From: JBCBKL01 sp038521825
GTDB taxonomy: Bacteria; Pseudomonadota; Alphaproteobacteria; Rhodobacterales; Rhodobacteraceae
Assembly: GCA_038521825.1 (NCBI GenBank)
Contig: JBCBKL010000009.1
Coordinates: forward strand, 1-64,000
Length of the DNA: 64,000 nt
Direction of reading: 5' to 3'
The translations under genes and the position numbers were made by a program. The number at the start of each line of letters is the position of its first letter. Position 1 is the stretch's first letter. Of this stretch, positions 17,068 to 25,551 are shown piece after piece. Under the pieces are notes generated by a model. The model saw only the letters and a program-made list of their open reading frames with translations, ran no database searches and was not told the DNA's origin.

Positions 17068-17078
17068 CTGCGCCGCAG
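17068..17078. promoter_or_regulatory. PhaR operator 2 upstream of phaP
   Basis: Second CTGCGCCGCAG. The 27-bp centre spacing is about two and a half helical turns, so two repressor units would sit on opposite faces unless the DNA bends. Confidence 0.8.
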
Positions 17079-17101
17079 AAAAGTGCTTTACCTAGAGTTG
17101 A

Positions 17102-18907
17102 TTAGAGTCGCGCGCGTGCCAGCACATACGCGCCGGGCGCATCCGCCAGCGCAGGGTGGGACGAATCACCCGGCACCCGCGCAGGCACCTGCCGACCAGA
17201 CCTCTTCTTGAGCCAGGCTTCCCAGCGGGGCCACCACGATCCCTCGTGAAACTCTGCACCTTCGAGCCATGCATCATGATCAAGGGTCATGTCAGTGTTG
17301 GTGTAGTGGCCGTATTTCTTTTTGCTGGGTGGGTTCACGATGCCAGCGATGTGACCCGATTGGGTCATAATGAATGTCTTGGACCGAGAGTTCATCTGCT
17401 GAACGCCGCGATAGCAGTCTTTCCACGCCGCGATGTGATCAGTTTCGCAAGCCACTGCGCAAAGCGGAACATCGACCTCATTGAGCTGCAACCGGTGCCC
17501 CATCAAGTCGAAACCGCCGCGCGCCAGTTCGTTGCGCTGACACAACCCCCGCAAATACTGCATCGCCATCTTGCCCGGCAGGTTGGCGCCGTCCCCGTTC
17601 CAGTAAAGCAGGTCGAAAGCGGGCGGTGACTCCCCCATCATGTAGCTCTTGATTGCAGGTTGATAGACAAGGTCGTTCGAACGCAGAAACGAAAAGGTCT
17701 TTGCCATGATGACGGACGGCAGGATGCCACGCTTTTCCACCTCTTCCTCGATCCCGTCGATGAAGTCGTTGGTCAGGAAGGGCGTGAACTCTCCATGGTC
17801 GGCAAAGTCCGTGAGGGCCGTGAAGAACGTGGCCGACTTTATGGATTTGTCGCCACGCTGCTTGAGCAGTGACAGCGTCAGGGCCAGCGTCGTTCCCGCA
17901 ATGCAGTAGCCGACGACGTTGACCTGCTCCTCACCGGTGATGGCTTTGACCTCGCGGATCGACGCAAGATAGCCTTCCTCGATGTAGTCCTCCATGCCGA
18001 TGTCGGCGTGACTTTCATCAGGGTTGACCCAGGAGACGATGAATAGGGTATAGCCCTGATCGACGATCCACTTGACTAGGCTGTTCTGGGCCTTGAGATC
18101 GAGGATGTAGTACTTGTTGATCCACGGCGGAAACAGGATCAGCGGCGTCTTGTGCACCGTCTCTGTCGTTGGCTCGTACTGGATCAGCTCCATCATCCGG
18201 TTGCGGTAGATCACTTTGCCCGGCGAGGTTGCGATGTTGCCGCCGATCTCGAATGCGGTCTCGTCGGCCAGCCGTACGACCAGCTCGCCGTTATTCGCTT
18301 CAAGATCCGAGATCAAGTTTTCAAGACCGTCGATAAGGCTCTGACCATCTGTCGAGACGGCCTTTTCCAGCGCATCGGGGTTTGTCGCAAAGAAATTCGT
18401 GGGCGACATCATGTCGATGATCTGCTGCGAGAAATAACGCAGGCGCTTCTTTTCGACGGGGTCCAGATCGGTGACATCTTCGACCGCCTGCTCAAGCGCT
18501 TCGGAATTGATCAGATATTGCTGCTTGATGAAGTTGAAGTAGGGGTGCGTGTCCCAAAGCGGGTTGGAAAACCGGCGGTCCTTTGGACCGGGATTGTCGG
18601 GCGCTCGCAGCTGTCCGCGGGCCAGCGCTTGCTGCGCTTCGACAAAGTGGGTGACAGATTTCGACCAGAACTCAAGCTGGTGCTCGATCACCTTGGCCGG
18701 GTTCTGAATGGCCTCGGCCCAATAGGCCGTTGCCGCCTTGGAATAGAGCTCTTGATTCGGGCCGTCCAAGGCAGGGTTGCGGATGCTGCGATGCGAGAAA
18801 ACGCGGGCGAGCCTTTCCTGAAGCGCCTCGACCTTTTCTAGGTTAGACTTTAATTTCTCAAGGTTTTCGAGGGCGATCCCACCTTCGGCGGTCTCTTTAG
18901 TTGTCAT
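17102..18907 (-). CDS. phaC: class I poly(3-hydroxyalkanoate) synthase
   Basis: 601-residue PHA polymerase. The lipase-like box with catalytic Cys is VVGYCIAGTTLAL; the other triad members are the Asp in ACETDHIAAWKD and the His in SGHIAGIVNPPSKKKYGH. FPPWINKYYILDL is also diagnostic. Length fits class I (about 590-600). I chose ATG 18907 (MTTKETAEGG), since the frame extends to 19084 only across the divergent promoter and phaZ start. phaZ runs in the other direction from the shared intergenic region. No phaA or phaB is present in the window. Confidence 0.96.
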   Translation of the reverse strand: MTTKETAEGGIALENLEKLKSNLEKVEALQERLARVFSHRSIRNPALDGPNQELYSKAATAYWAEAIQNPAKVIEHQLEFWSKSVTHFVEAQQALARGQLRAPDNPGPKDRRFSNPLWDTHPYFNFIKQQYLINSEALEQAVEDVTDLDPVEKKRLRYFSQQIIDMMSPTNFFATNPDALEKAVSTDGQSLIDGLENLISDLEANNGELVVRLADETAFEIGGNIATSPGKVIYRNRMMELIQYEPTTETVHKTPLILFPPWINKYYILDLKAQNSLVKWIVDQGYTLFIVSWVNPDESHADIGMEDYIEEGYLASIREVKAITGEEQVNVVGYCIAGTTLALTLSLLKQRGDKSIKSATFFTALTDFADHGEFTPFLTNDFIDGIEEEVEKRGILPSVIMAKTFSFLRSNDLVYQPAIKSYMMGESPPAFDLLYWNGDGANLPGKMAMQYLRGLCQRNELARGGFDLMGHRLQLNEVDVPLCAVACETDHIAAWKDCYRGVQQMNSRSKTFIMTQSGHIAGIVNPPSKKKYGHYTNTDMTLDHDAWLEGAEFHEGSWWPRWEAWLKKRSGRQVPARVPGDSSHPALADAPGAYVLARARL

Positions 18908-19067
18908 AAAGTCTATCTCGCCGTATCTTTGCAGCCGCAGCATGCTGGGTATGCACGCGTTTACACCTGTGTTGTAGTCTACAGTAAAGTCGCATGTGTC
19001 GGGGAGCAAAGCGACAAAAAGGTCCAAAAACTGGGCGGTGGCCCAACCCGAACCAAGAGGAGCAGTC
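18908..19067. promoter_or_regulatory. divergent phaC-phaZ control region
   Basis: 160 bp between divergent genes. It holds a 10-bp palindrome CAGCATGCTG (18938-18947) inside a TGC-rich stretch that resembles half sites for PhaR, and TGTAGTCTACA (18974-18984) nested between TTTAC and GTAAA arms. No exact CTGCN3GCAG site occurs here, so PhaR control of phaC is less certain than for phaP. Confidence 0.45.
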
Positions 19068-20345
19068 ATGCGGTATATGATCAACTACGATCTGATGGAA
19101 ACGATGCGCAACACGAACCAGTGGATGGGCGCATCCGCCGCGGCACTTGGCGCTTATCCTCAACTGGCCATGTTGCCCAACCCCGCCCTGAGTTGGCTGC
19201 GGGCATGGGGCGAGGTGACCGAGCGAACATTCCAGCGGATGATCGTCAAGCCGGACTGGGGCATTCCGTCAATCACTTGTGAGGATGGCAAGGATCATGT
19301 TGTCAGCATCGAAACAGAGTTGCCCGGCGACTTTGGAGACCTGATCTATTTCAACATCCCGGGCCGACAAAAGAAGACGCGTAAAGTGCTGCTGGTAGCG
19401 CCGATGTCAGGCCACTATGCCACGCTGTTGCGGTCGACCGTCATGTCACTCCTGCCCGATTGCGAAGTCTACGTGACCGACTGGCACAATGCGCGCGACA
19501 TTCCGGTGAGCGCGGGCAAGTTCGACGTCGAAGATTATACCCTATATCTTGTGGACTACATGCGCCATCTCGGCCCGGACACGCATGTAATTGCCATTTG
19601 CCAACCGGCGCCCCTTACGCTGGCCGCGACAGCTTACCTCGCCGACGAAGCTCCGGCAGCGCAGCCGCGCTCGCTCACGTTGATCGGCGGACCGATCGAC
19701 CCAGACGCGACCCCCACCGACGTGACCGATTTCGGCGCCCGGGTTACGATGGGTCAACTTGAAGAGTTCATGATCCAGCGGGTCGGCTTCAAGTATCCGG
19801 GCGTCGGCCGCAAGGTCTATCCGGGCCTGTTGCAGCTTGCCTCGTTCATGTCGATGAACGCGGAAAAGCACTCCAAGGCTTTCACCGACCAGATTTCGCG
19901 CGTGGCGCGGGGCGAGGCCGGCGATCACGACAAACACAACAAGTTCTACGATGAATACCTCGCCGTGATGGACATGACGGCGGAGTTCTATCTTTCGACT
20001 GTCGAGCGGGTATTCAAGAAGCGTGAGATCGCCCGCAACGTATTTCAGGTCAAAGGCAAGGCTGTCGATATCGGAAAGATCACCACGGTCGCGGTCAAAA
20101 CTGTCGAAGGTGACAAGGATGACATCTCGGCGCCGGGACAGTGCGTTGCTGCGCTTGATCTCTGCACCGGGCTGCCCGACAGCAAAAAGGCCAGCCACGT
20201 CGAGCCGGGCGCGGGTCACTACGGGATCTTTGCGGGCAAGAGCTGGCGGAACAACATCCGCCCACTGGTGCTTGATTTTATCGACACCAATTCACCCAAG
20301 AAACCAGCGCGGCGGCCAGCCAACAAAAACGCGGCTGCCTCTTAA
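19068..20345 (+). CDS. phaZ: intracellular PHA depolymerase
   Basis: 425-residue depolymerase that mobilises native PHB granules. The nucleophile is the Cys in VIAICQPAPLTLAATAYL, matching the CQPxP signature of the PhaZ1-type intracellular enzymes. The C-terminal His is in EPGAGHYGIFAGKSW. ATG 19068 is preceded by AAGAGGAG; the frame extends upstream to 18996 without such a signal. Divergent from phaC, so synthesis and breakdown genes share a control region. Confidence 0.94.
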   Translation: MRYMINYDLMETMRNTNQWMGASAAALGAYPQLAMLPNPALSWLRAWGEVTERTFQRMIVKPDWGIPSITCEDGKDHVVSIETELPGDFGDLIYFNIPGRQKKTRKVLLVAPMSGHYATLLRSTVMSLLPDCEVYVTDWHNARDIPVSAGKFDVEDYTLYLVDYMRHLGPDTHVIAICQPAPLTLAATAYLADEAPAAQPRSLTLIGGPIDPDATPTDVTDFGARVTMGQLEEFMIQRVGFKYPGVGRKVYPGLLQLASFMSMNAEKHSKAFTDQISRVARGEAGDHDKHNKFYDEYLAVMDMTAEFYLSTVERVFKKREIARNVFQVKGKAVDIGKITTVAVKTVEGDKDDISAPGQCVAALDLCTGLPDSKKASHVEPGAGHYGIFAGKSWRNNIRPLVLDFIDTNSPKKPARRPANKNAAAS

Positions 20346-20348
20346 CGT

Positions 20349-20939
20349 ATGGTGAAACAGGCGAGATATGGTTTCGCCTGTTCCTGCAAAACCGTTTCCG
20401 GATCGCTGTCAGAATCGGCACCTCGATCAGGCGCCCGTATTCAATGCTTTTGTTCCGAGTGCCGCGGGGCCGAAGTCTTTGCCGGGCAGGCCGACCCGCA
20501 TCCCGATCCTGTCGATCTGGTTCAGATGTCGGCGGATGGGATCGAGTTCGAAACCGGCCTAGACCAACTGGCCGTGTTTTCGATTGGCGAGGGCAAGATC
20601 CTCCGGTGGTACGCCAGCTGTTGCGGTGCAATCCTCTTCAACACGTTACGCAGCCCGGGGTGGAATTTTGCATCCATCAGAACACCGCGGCTGTCTGATC
20701 CGTCGATCGCAGGCCCAGTTGTCGCACGTGCGTTTGTGCCACGGCCGGGCAGACGGCAAAAACACGAAGGCACGCTGAAGCTGATCCTCGGATTACTTGG
20801 TCGAACGGTTCAGGCCCGCCTGACCGGGCGCTGGCGTGCAAACCCGTTCTTTGACATCGAGGGCGACGGGAAGCCCATCAGACCGGTTTATGTTCTGACC
20901 GACGAGGACCGGGCCAAACTGCCGCTCGAACGATCTTAG
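20349..20939 (+). CDS. DUF6151-type, GFA-like zinc-site protein
   Basis: 196-residue protein. The N-terminus has FACSCKTVSG and CFCSECRG, and later YASCCGAILFNT, a cysteine layout like glutathione-dependent formaldehyde-activating (GFA) proteins, which bind zinc. I recognise it as the DUF6151 group; the biochemical role is unknown. It starts 4 bp after the phaZ stop, and the start lies inside an imperfect hairpin (aacaggcga / tcgcctgtt, 20355-20380) that could lower its expression. It overlaps the stop of the convergent hydrolase by 4 bp. Confidence 0.8.
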   Translation: MVKQARYGFACSCKTVSGSLSESAPRSGARIQCFCSECRGAEVFAGQADPHPDPVDLVQMSADGIEFETGLDQLAVFSIGEGKILRWYASCCGAILFNTLRSPGWNFASIRTPRLSDPSIAGPVVARAFVPRPGRRQKHEGTLKLILGLLGRTVQARLTGRWRANPFFDIEGDGKPIRPVYVLTDEDRAKLPLERS

Positions 20940-21646
20940 CGCAAAACAAAAGGCAGCTTGAGCCAATCCCGCAGCGCGTTCGTCGTCTGGTCTGGTTTTT
21001 CGAGGGTCGGCAGATGCCCTGCCCCTTCGATCACGCGCAATTCGGCATTGGGGATCAACTCGGCCATGAAGCTATGACGCTTGACCGGTGAAAGCTGGTC
21101 ATGCTCACCGCACAGAACCATCGTGGGGACCTTGCATTGGCGCAGCGTCTTTTGCTGATCGCGACGGCGCTGCAGTGCACGAGACTGCCGGACAAAGACG
21201 TTTGGACCAAGGAATTCGGCCATATCCATCACCAGCGCGACGATCTCTTCACGCCAAGCTCCCGGTGCGAAATATTTCGGCTCGATCTCTTCTGCGATGA
21301 CCTCTTTGAACTTGCCAGATCGAACCTTGACGATCTGTGGCTCGCGCGCTGCCGCCGCCTGCGGTGTTTCAGCCAGCGCGTTCGTCGACATCAGCGCCAT
21401 CCGGGTCACCCGGTCTGGCGCACGCCTCAGGATCTCCATCGCGACCACCCCGCCAAGGCTGAGCCCGGCAAGGGCGAAACGCGCGGGCAACGTATCAAGC
21501 AGACCCGAGGCGATTTCCTCGACCCTTTCGCCCTTGGTGATGGGGGCTACTGTAACGGTGACTTCCGAGGATAGTGCAGCGATCTGCGGCCCGAAAAGGC
21601 GCGCATCACACATCGTTCCCGGAAGGAACACGACGGGTTCTGTCAT
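20936..21646 (-). CDS. alpha/beta hydrolase
   Basis: 236-residue cytosolic hydrolase without signal peptide. The nucleophile elbow is GLSLGG (Ser near residue 83), the acid is in CGEHDQLSP and the base in EGAGHLPTLE. The opening VFLPGTMCDARLFGPQ resembles small carboxylesterases and homoserine-acetyltransferase-like hydrolases. The substrate cannot be inferred. Confidence 0.88.
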   Translation of the reverse strand: MTEPVVFLPGTMCDARLFGPQIAALSSEVTVTVAPITKGERVEEIASGLLDTLPARFALAGLSLGGVVAMEILRRAPDRVTRMALMSTNALAETPQAAAAREPQIVKVRSGKFKEVIAEEIEPKYFAPGAWREEIVALVMDMAEFLGPNVFVRQSRALQRRRDQQKTLRQCKVPTMVLCGEHDQLSPVKRHSFMAELIPNAELRVIEGAGHLPTLEKPDQTTNALRDWLKLPFVLR

Positions 21647-21716
21647 CTGACCTGCTCTCGATCGTTTTTATCGTTTTTTGACAGTATAACTCGAAACCTT
21701 GCGTCAGCAAAGCCTG

Positions 21717-22349
21717 CTAAGGGTATCTGATTCCACGAAAAGGCGGGAAATCGGCATAGCGTTGCCGGCGCGCCGCAGAAGGCTCTTCCGGTTTGGCACC
21801 CGCCCGCAAAAGCATGCCCCTCGGTTTGATGTAACTCGAGATGGTGCGCAATGGTTCGGGCCGCCAATCGAGGTTGAAGGCACAGAGCTTGGGAAAGAAC
21901 CACATCGCTGAGTAAGGCAGATGGTCGTGGATCCACCATGCAAGGTCACGCCAATCCCGACCATTCTCATACTGATCGGCGAACCACGGGATGACCAGCG
22001 ACGTCCCAGCGACCGCCCTGTCACCCCTGCCCCAATCCCAGATATGGCATTCCAGCGGGTTGTCATTGCGAGCGCAATTCAAGCGATTTTCGTTGCCGAA
22101 CTGGTTCAGTTCCGGCGACCGGTATCCCGAGCGGATCGCTATCCGCCCGAATGTCTCTTCCAACGGATCCAGCAAATCCTGGCACAAGCGTTTGCCATGT
22201 TGGATGGCCAGATCAGGATCATGCGGCAGGTTTTGCAGCTGATGAAAGTTGCCGATCTCGGAATAGAGAAAATCGCGCATGTAAAAGTGTTTGGAAAGGC
22301 GGACGCGGCCGAGCGTCTCAAGGCTCCACATACTCGCGGGGCGCCGCAT
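21717..22349 (-). CDS. M15-like metallopeptidase-family protein
   Basis: About 210 residues. RLSKHFYMRDFLYSE near the N-terminus and RSGYRSPELNQFGNEN in the middle are typical of the peptidase M15 (D-Ala-D-Ala endopeptidase/DacB-like) fold. The metal-ligand pattern is less clear: ECHIWDWG and WIHDHLPYSAMWFFP provide His residues in about the right places. No signal peptide is visible, which is odd for a wall enzyme, so it could be a cytosolic or phage-derived relative. ATG 22349 or ATG 22331 are both possible starts. Confidence 0.65.
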   Translation of the reverse strand: MRRPASMWSLETLGRVRLSKHFYMRDFLYSEIGNFHQLQNLPHDPDLAIQHGKRLCQDLLDPLEETFGRIAIRSGYRSPELNQFGNENRLNCARNDNPLECHIWDWGRGDRAVAGTSLVIPWFADQYENGRDWRDLAWWIHDHLPYSAMWFFPKLCAFNLDWRPEPLRTISSYIKPRGMLLRAGAKPEEPSAARRQRYADFPPFRGIRYP

Positions 22350-22386
22350 CACTCAGCTACCAAGTGTTGCAAGGCGTTCTCCATGG

Positions 22387-23355
22387 CTAAAGTCCCTCCG
22401 CCCATGCCAGCACAACTTCGACAACAGTGGCTGTCTGGCTGGGTGACATGATAGCCCCGGCTAGCACGTGCTCGAACGGGTCGTCTTCTGGGCCAAGATC
22501 GGGGTGCACGGTTTCTTTTGGTCCGCCCCAAGCAGCCACCACACGGTCGATTGCCTCAGCGCGTACGACCTGATCATCTGGCGAATACCAGAACAGCGCC
22601 GGCGTCTGCGCCGCGCTAAAGTCGAGCGACCGCACCTTGCGAACCAAGGCCGCCATCGGGAACACAGCAATAGAGGGGTATTCAGTTGTCCAGAATTTCT
22701 CTTGTTCGGGGCTGCGGGTTTCAAAACTGTAGCGCCGACCTGCAATGAGAGGCATCCAGTGACGCGCTGCAGGCCACGTAAGGGCCGGGGCAAGCGGGTT
22801 GTTGATGGCGAAGTTGGGAGAGAAGAAGACATAGCCGGCGACATTACGGTTCAGATCCCCATCCAGCGCTGCCGCGGCAGAGAGTGTTCCGCCGGTAGAA
22901 TTTGACAGAATGAGAGTACGGTCACCAATCCGCCGCGCTGCCTCCAGAGCCTCAGCCACATCCGTCATCCATCCACCAACTGTCGCCTCGCCCATGGCAT
23001 CGTTGCTGCGCCCGTGTCCCTGAAGCCGGGTGAAGACCAGATTTGCCCCAAGCCGCTTAGCCAAGTGGTCGGGTATGGGCCGTATCTCTTCCGAGGTAGC
23101 AGAAAACCCGTGGATATAGACGACGACCCATTCGCTGCGTTCGCCAGGCTCGCCCGCCCAGACGACCCGCTTCTCCACGCCACTTCGCAGATCGGCAAAG
23201 CGGCTTTCTTGTGCTGCGAAATAGGCGTCGAGATCTTCGCCCATGCCCGACGGGTCGAAATCATGGGTCAATTCGGCGGGCTCACGCGGGCCAAAGACCC
23301 TAATCGCAACCACTGCCAGCAGCCCAACGAGGGCGAGGTAAATCAGCCACTTCAC
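22387..23355 (-). CDS. membrane-anchored alpha/beta hydrolase
   Basis: 322-residue hydrolase. A single N-terminal transmembrane helix (KWLIYLALVGLLAVVAIRVF) anchors the protein with its catalytic part probably outside the cytoplasm. YIHGFSATSEEI gives the oxyanion region, the nucleophile elbow is SNSTGG instead of the usual GxSxG, the acid is in YSPDDQVVR and the base His in PFEHVLAG. The GTG start at 23355 overlaps the stop of the histidine-phosphatase gene (GTGA), so I reject the longer frame to 23406. Confidence 0.85.
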   Translation of the reverse strand: MKWLIYLALVGLLAVVAIRVFGPREPAELTHDFDPSGMGEDLDAYFAAQESRFADLRSGVEKRVVWAGEPGERSEWVVVYIHGFSATSEEIRPIPDHLAKRLGANLVFTRLQGHGRSNDAMGEATVGGWMTDVAEALEAARRIGDRTLILSNSTGGTLSAAAALDGDLNRNVAGYVFFSPNFAINNPLAPALTWPAARHWMPLIAGRRYSFETRSPEQEKFWTTEYPSIAVFPMAALVRKVRSLDFSAAQTPALFWYSPDDQVVRAEAIDRVVAAWGGPKETVHPDLGPEDDPFEHVLAGAIMSPSQTATVVEVVLAWAEGL

Positions 23356-23939
23356 GGCAGCGTTTCTCTCGGCGCGATGTCGGTCCACGCTTGTATGAGC
23401 GACCATTCGGGATAGGAAACCACGCAGTAGTTGCCACCCCCGGTAGGAGGTTGATCTTGGTCACGCGAAATCGGCACCCCCAAGGCATCGCAAACAAGCA
23501 ATGCACCGATACCCCCATGGGCAACAACTGCGACATCGCCGGTGGCCCCGGAAAGGATATCACGGCAGGCCGTCACCACACGGGCCTGCGCATCAATCGC
23601 ACGTTCCCATCCCCGCACGCTTTCCTCTGGCCGCTCAAAGAATGCGTCGGCAACCGCTTCGAACTCGGCCTTTGGCAGATAGCCCGTAGCGCTTCGGTCG
23701 TTTTCATGCAGAGCCTCGAACTCGTGGCGCGGCACCCGCCGGGCCTCGGCAAGGATCGCGGCCCCCTCGATCGCCTTGCGTTCGGTGCTTGAATAGATCG
23801 TCTCGACACCATCAAGGATCGGATTGTCGGAGAACGCCCGGTGTCGCGCACGACCGATCTCGGAAAGAGACCAGTCCGGGACGGGCACGGCCGGATCGAT
23901 CGCCACATCCGCATGGGTGATGAAAATGAGCCTAGGCAT
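23352..23939 (-). CDS. histidine phosphatase superfamily protein with altered RHG motif
   Basis: 195-residue protein of the phosphoglycerate-mutase-like fold. The first catalytic motif, normally RHG, reads THA (LIFITHADV, residues near 7-9): the phosphate-accepting His remains but the Arg is lost. YSSTERKAIEGAAILAE supplies another phosphate-pocket Arg and VVAHGGIGALL the second His. Activity may be reduced or the substrate different. The start ATG overlaps the stop region of the upstream hydrolase by 8 bases. Second of three minus-strand genes in one unit. Confidence 0.85.
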   Translation of the reverse strand: MPRLIFITHADVAIDPAVPVPDWSLSEIGRARHRAFSDNPILDGVETIYSSTERKAIEGAAILAEARRVPRHEFEALHENDRSATGYLPKAEFEAVADAFFERPEESVRGWERAIDAQARVVTACRDILSGATGDVAVVAHGGIGALLVCDALGVPISRDQDQPPTGGGNYCVVSYPEWSLIQAWTDIAPRETLP

Positions 23940-24669
23940 CGTGGACGTCTTGGATGGAAGCCTCAATCAGCGCCAGACACCGCTCATCGGAAAACCGGTG
24001 ATCAGCATCCTTTACAAGGGTGAGACGCATGTCGGGACACGCAGCATGATCCAAAAGGCGCAGCGCAGTTTCGGTGCTCACCGCCGTGTCGGCCGTGCCT
24101 TGCAGGCAGCGCACGGAAAATGGCAGCGAAAGCGGTGACCGCAATACCAATTGGTCCCGTCCGTCTTCAATTAGCCGCTTGGTGATGATGTAGGGTTCCA
24201 TATAGTCGGACGGCATTGCGACACGGCCCTCGCTCTCTAGTTCGGCCTTTTGCGCATCGGTGAAGTTGGCCCAATAACCATCTTCAGTGAAATCCGGGGC
24301 TGCCGCGATAGTCACAATCCCGGCCACCCGGTCTGGATGATTGCGCGCAAATAGAAGGGCCTGCCAGCCCCCCATGGACGACCCGACAACGATCACTTTG
24401 CCGTCGGTTAAGGTATTGATGGCGGCGGCGGTGTCTTGGGCCCAGTCACCGATGCTGCCCTCTTCGAACATGCCCGAGCTTTCGCCATGACCCGAATAGT
24501 CAAATCGCAGGAATGCCCGGCCATTGGCCTGGGCCCAGGCTTCGAGATGGATCGCCTTGGTGCCTTCCATGTCGGACTTCAAGCCACCGAGAAACACGAT
24601 CCAGGGACCCTGCCCTTCGGTCCGGTGATAGGCCAGCCTGCGCCCTTGCGGTGTCTCCAAAAATTCCAT
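23932..24669 (-). CDS. alpha/beta hydrolase
   Basis: 245-residue serine hydrolase. GQGPWIVFLGGLKSDMEG is the oxyanion-hole region, VVGSSMGGWQALLFA carries the nucleophile Ser (near residue 100), GTADTAVS the acid and DADHRFSDE the base. It resembles palmitoyl-thioesterase ABHD10-type and carboxylesterase-like proteins. Clear ribosome site GGAGG before ATG 24669. First gene of the three-gene minus operon; it is divergent from the ArsR-SRPBCC regulator, whose operators lie in the shared 107-bp gap. Confidence 0.88.
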   Translation of the reverse strand: MEFLETPQGRRLAYHRTEGQGPWIVFLGGLKSDMEGTKAIHLEAWAQANGRAFLRFDYSGHGESSGMFEEGSIGDWAQDTAAAINTLTDGKVIVVGSSMGGWQALLFARNHPDRVAGIVTIAAAPDFTEDGYWANFTDAQKAELESEGRVAMPSDYMEPYIITKRLIEDGRDQLVLRSPLSLPFSVRCLQGTADTAVSTETALRLLDHAACPDMRLTLVKDADHRFSDERCLALIEASIQDVHDA

Positions 24670-24730
24670 GCCTGCCTCCGTTTGCGGCGATCATGCATGC
24701 GGGGGCCGGCAGGGCAATGTGGATTTTTAC

Positions 24731-24769
24731 GTGACTATCTTGTCACGTGACTACTTGATCACCTATAAC
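24731..24769 (+). promoter_or_regulatory. tandem operator and sigma-70-like promoter of the ArsR-SRPBCC gene
   Basis: Two 16-bp imperfect palindromes abut exactly: GTGACTATCTTGTCAC (24731-24746) and GTGACTACTTGATCAC (24747-24762). Over them lies a promoter with -35 TTGTCA (24740-24745), an 18-bp spacer and -10 TATAAC (24764-24769). The predicted start of transcription is next to the ATG at 24777, so the mRNA would be nearly leaderless. A repressor bound here would block the polymerase. Confidence 0.75.
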
Positions 24770-24776
24770 TGATTCC

Positions 24777-25529
24777 ATGGACGCGATCTTCAAAGCCCTA
24801 GCCGATCCGGCCCGCCGCACGCTCTTGGACAGCCTGCGCGAAAAGGACGGCCAATCGCTGCAGGATCTACAGGGGCAACTCGACATGACGCGATTTGGGG
24901 TGATGAAGCATCTCGGCGTACTTGAAGATGCCGGGCTGATCGTGACCAAGAAATCGGGGCGTTTCAAACACCACTACCTCAACGCCCTACCCCTCCAACA
25001 AGCCATTGACCGCTGGATCGAGCCCCTGCTCGTCAAACCCGCGGCCCGAGCAGTTCTGGACCTGAAATCTCAACTGGAAGGTGATACCGAGATGACGAAA
25101 CCTGATTTCATGATGCAAACCTATATCAAGTGCAGCCAGGATGCGCTGTGGGATGCCCTGCTTGATCCCGAAAGCCAGGCTGCATTCAACTTCATGGCAA
25201 CGCGGGTCGAACGCGAAGGCAATGGGTTTGTGTACTACACACACGATGACTCCGTGATGTTGATCTGTACGGAAACAGAGACCACACCGAAAACGCGGAT
25301 CGCTTCGACATTCGAGCCACGCTGGGCCCCCGACGCGCCGATCTCGCGGTTTGTGTATCTGATCAAACCCGAGGGCGAATTCTGTGCCCTGACGGTCGAA
25401 CATTATGATCTTGAGCAGGATGCCGAAGGTGTCGCCGACGGCTGGCACCGCACCCTCGCTGGGTTGAAGACGTGGCTGGAAACAGGCGTCTCACAGAAGT
25501 TCACGCCCACATTCACCTCAGCCGCCTGA
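24777..25529 (+). CDS. ArsR-family regulator fused to SRPBCC (AHSA1-like) domain
   Basis: 250-residue two-domain protein. Residues 1-95 form a winged helix of the ArsR type (ALADPARRTLLDSLREKDGQ, then TRFGVMKHLGVLEDAGLI as recognition helix). Residues about 108-245 form an SRPBCC ligand-binding barrel starting FMMQTYIKCSQDALWDAL. Fusions of this kind probably sense a hydrophobic ligand. There are no ArsR metal-site cysteines. It is followed by a stand-alone SRPBCC protein that resembles its own C-terminal half, suggesting duplication, and by a MAPEG protein. Confidence 0.92.
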   Translation: MDAIFKALADPARRTLLDSLREKDGQSLQDLQGQLDMTRFGVMKHLGVLEDAGLIVTKKSGRFKHHYLNALPLQQAIDRWIEPLLVKPAARAVLDLKSQLEGDTEMTKPDFMMQTYIKCSQDALWDALLDPESQAAFNFMATRVEREGNGFVYYTHDDSVMLICTETETTPKTRIASTFEPRWAPDAPISRFVYLIKPEGEFCALTVEHYDLEQDAEGVADGWHRTLAGLKTWLETGVSQKFTPTFTSAA

Positions 25530-25551
25530 CCCACCTCATAGGAGAACGGCA

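Noticed and set aside
18152..18841. 229-codon plus-strand frame
   Set aside because: Lies wholly opposite phaC, whose catalytic motifs are clear.
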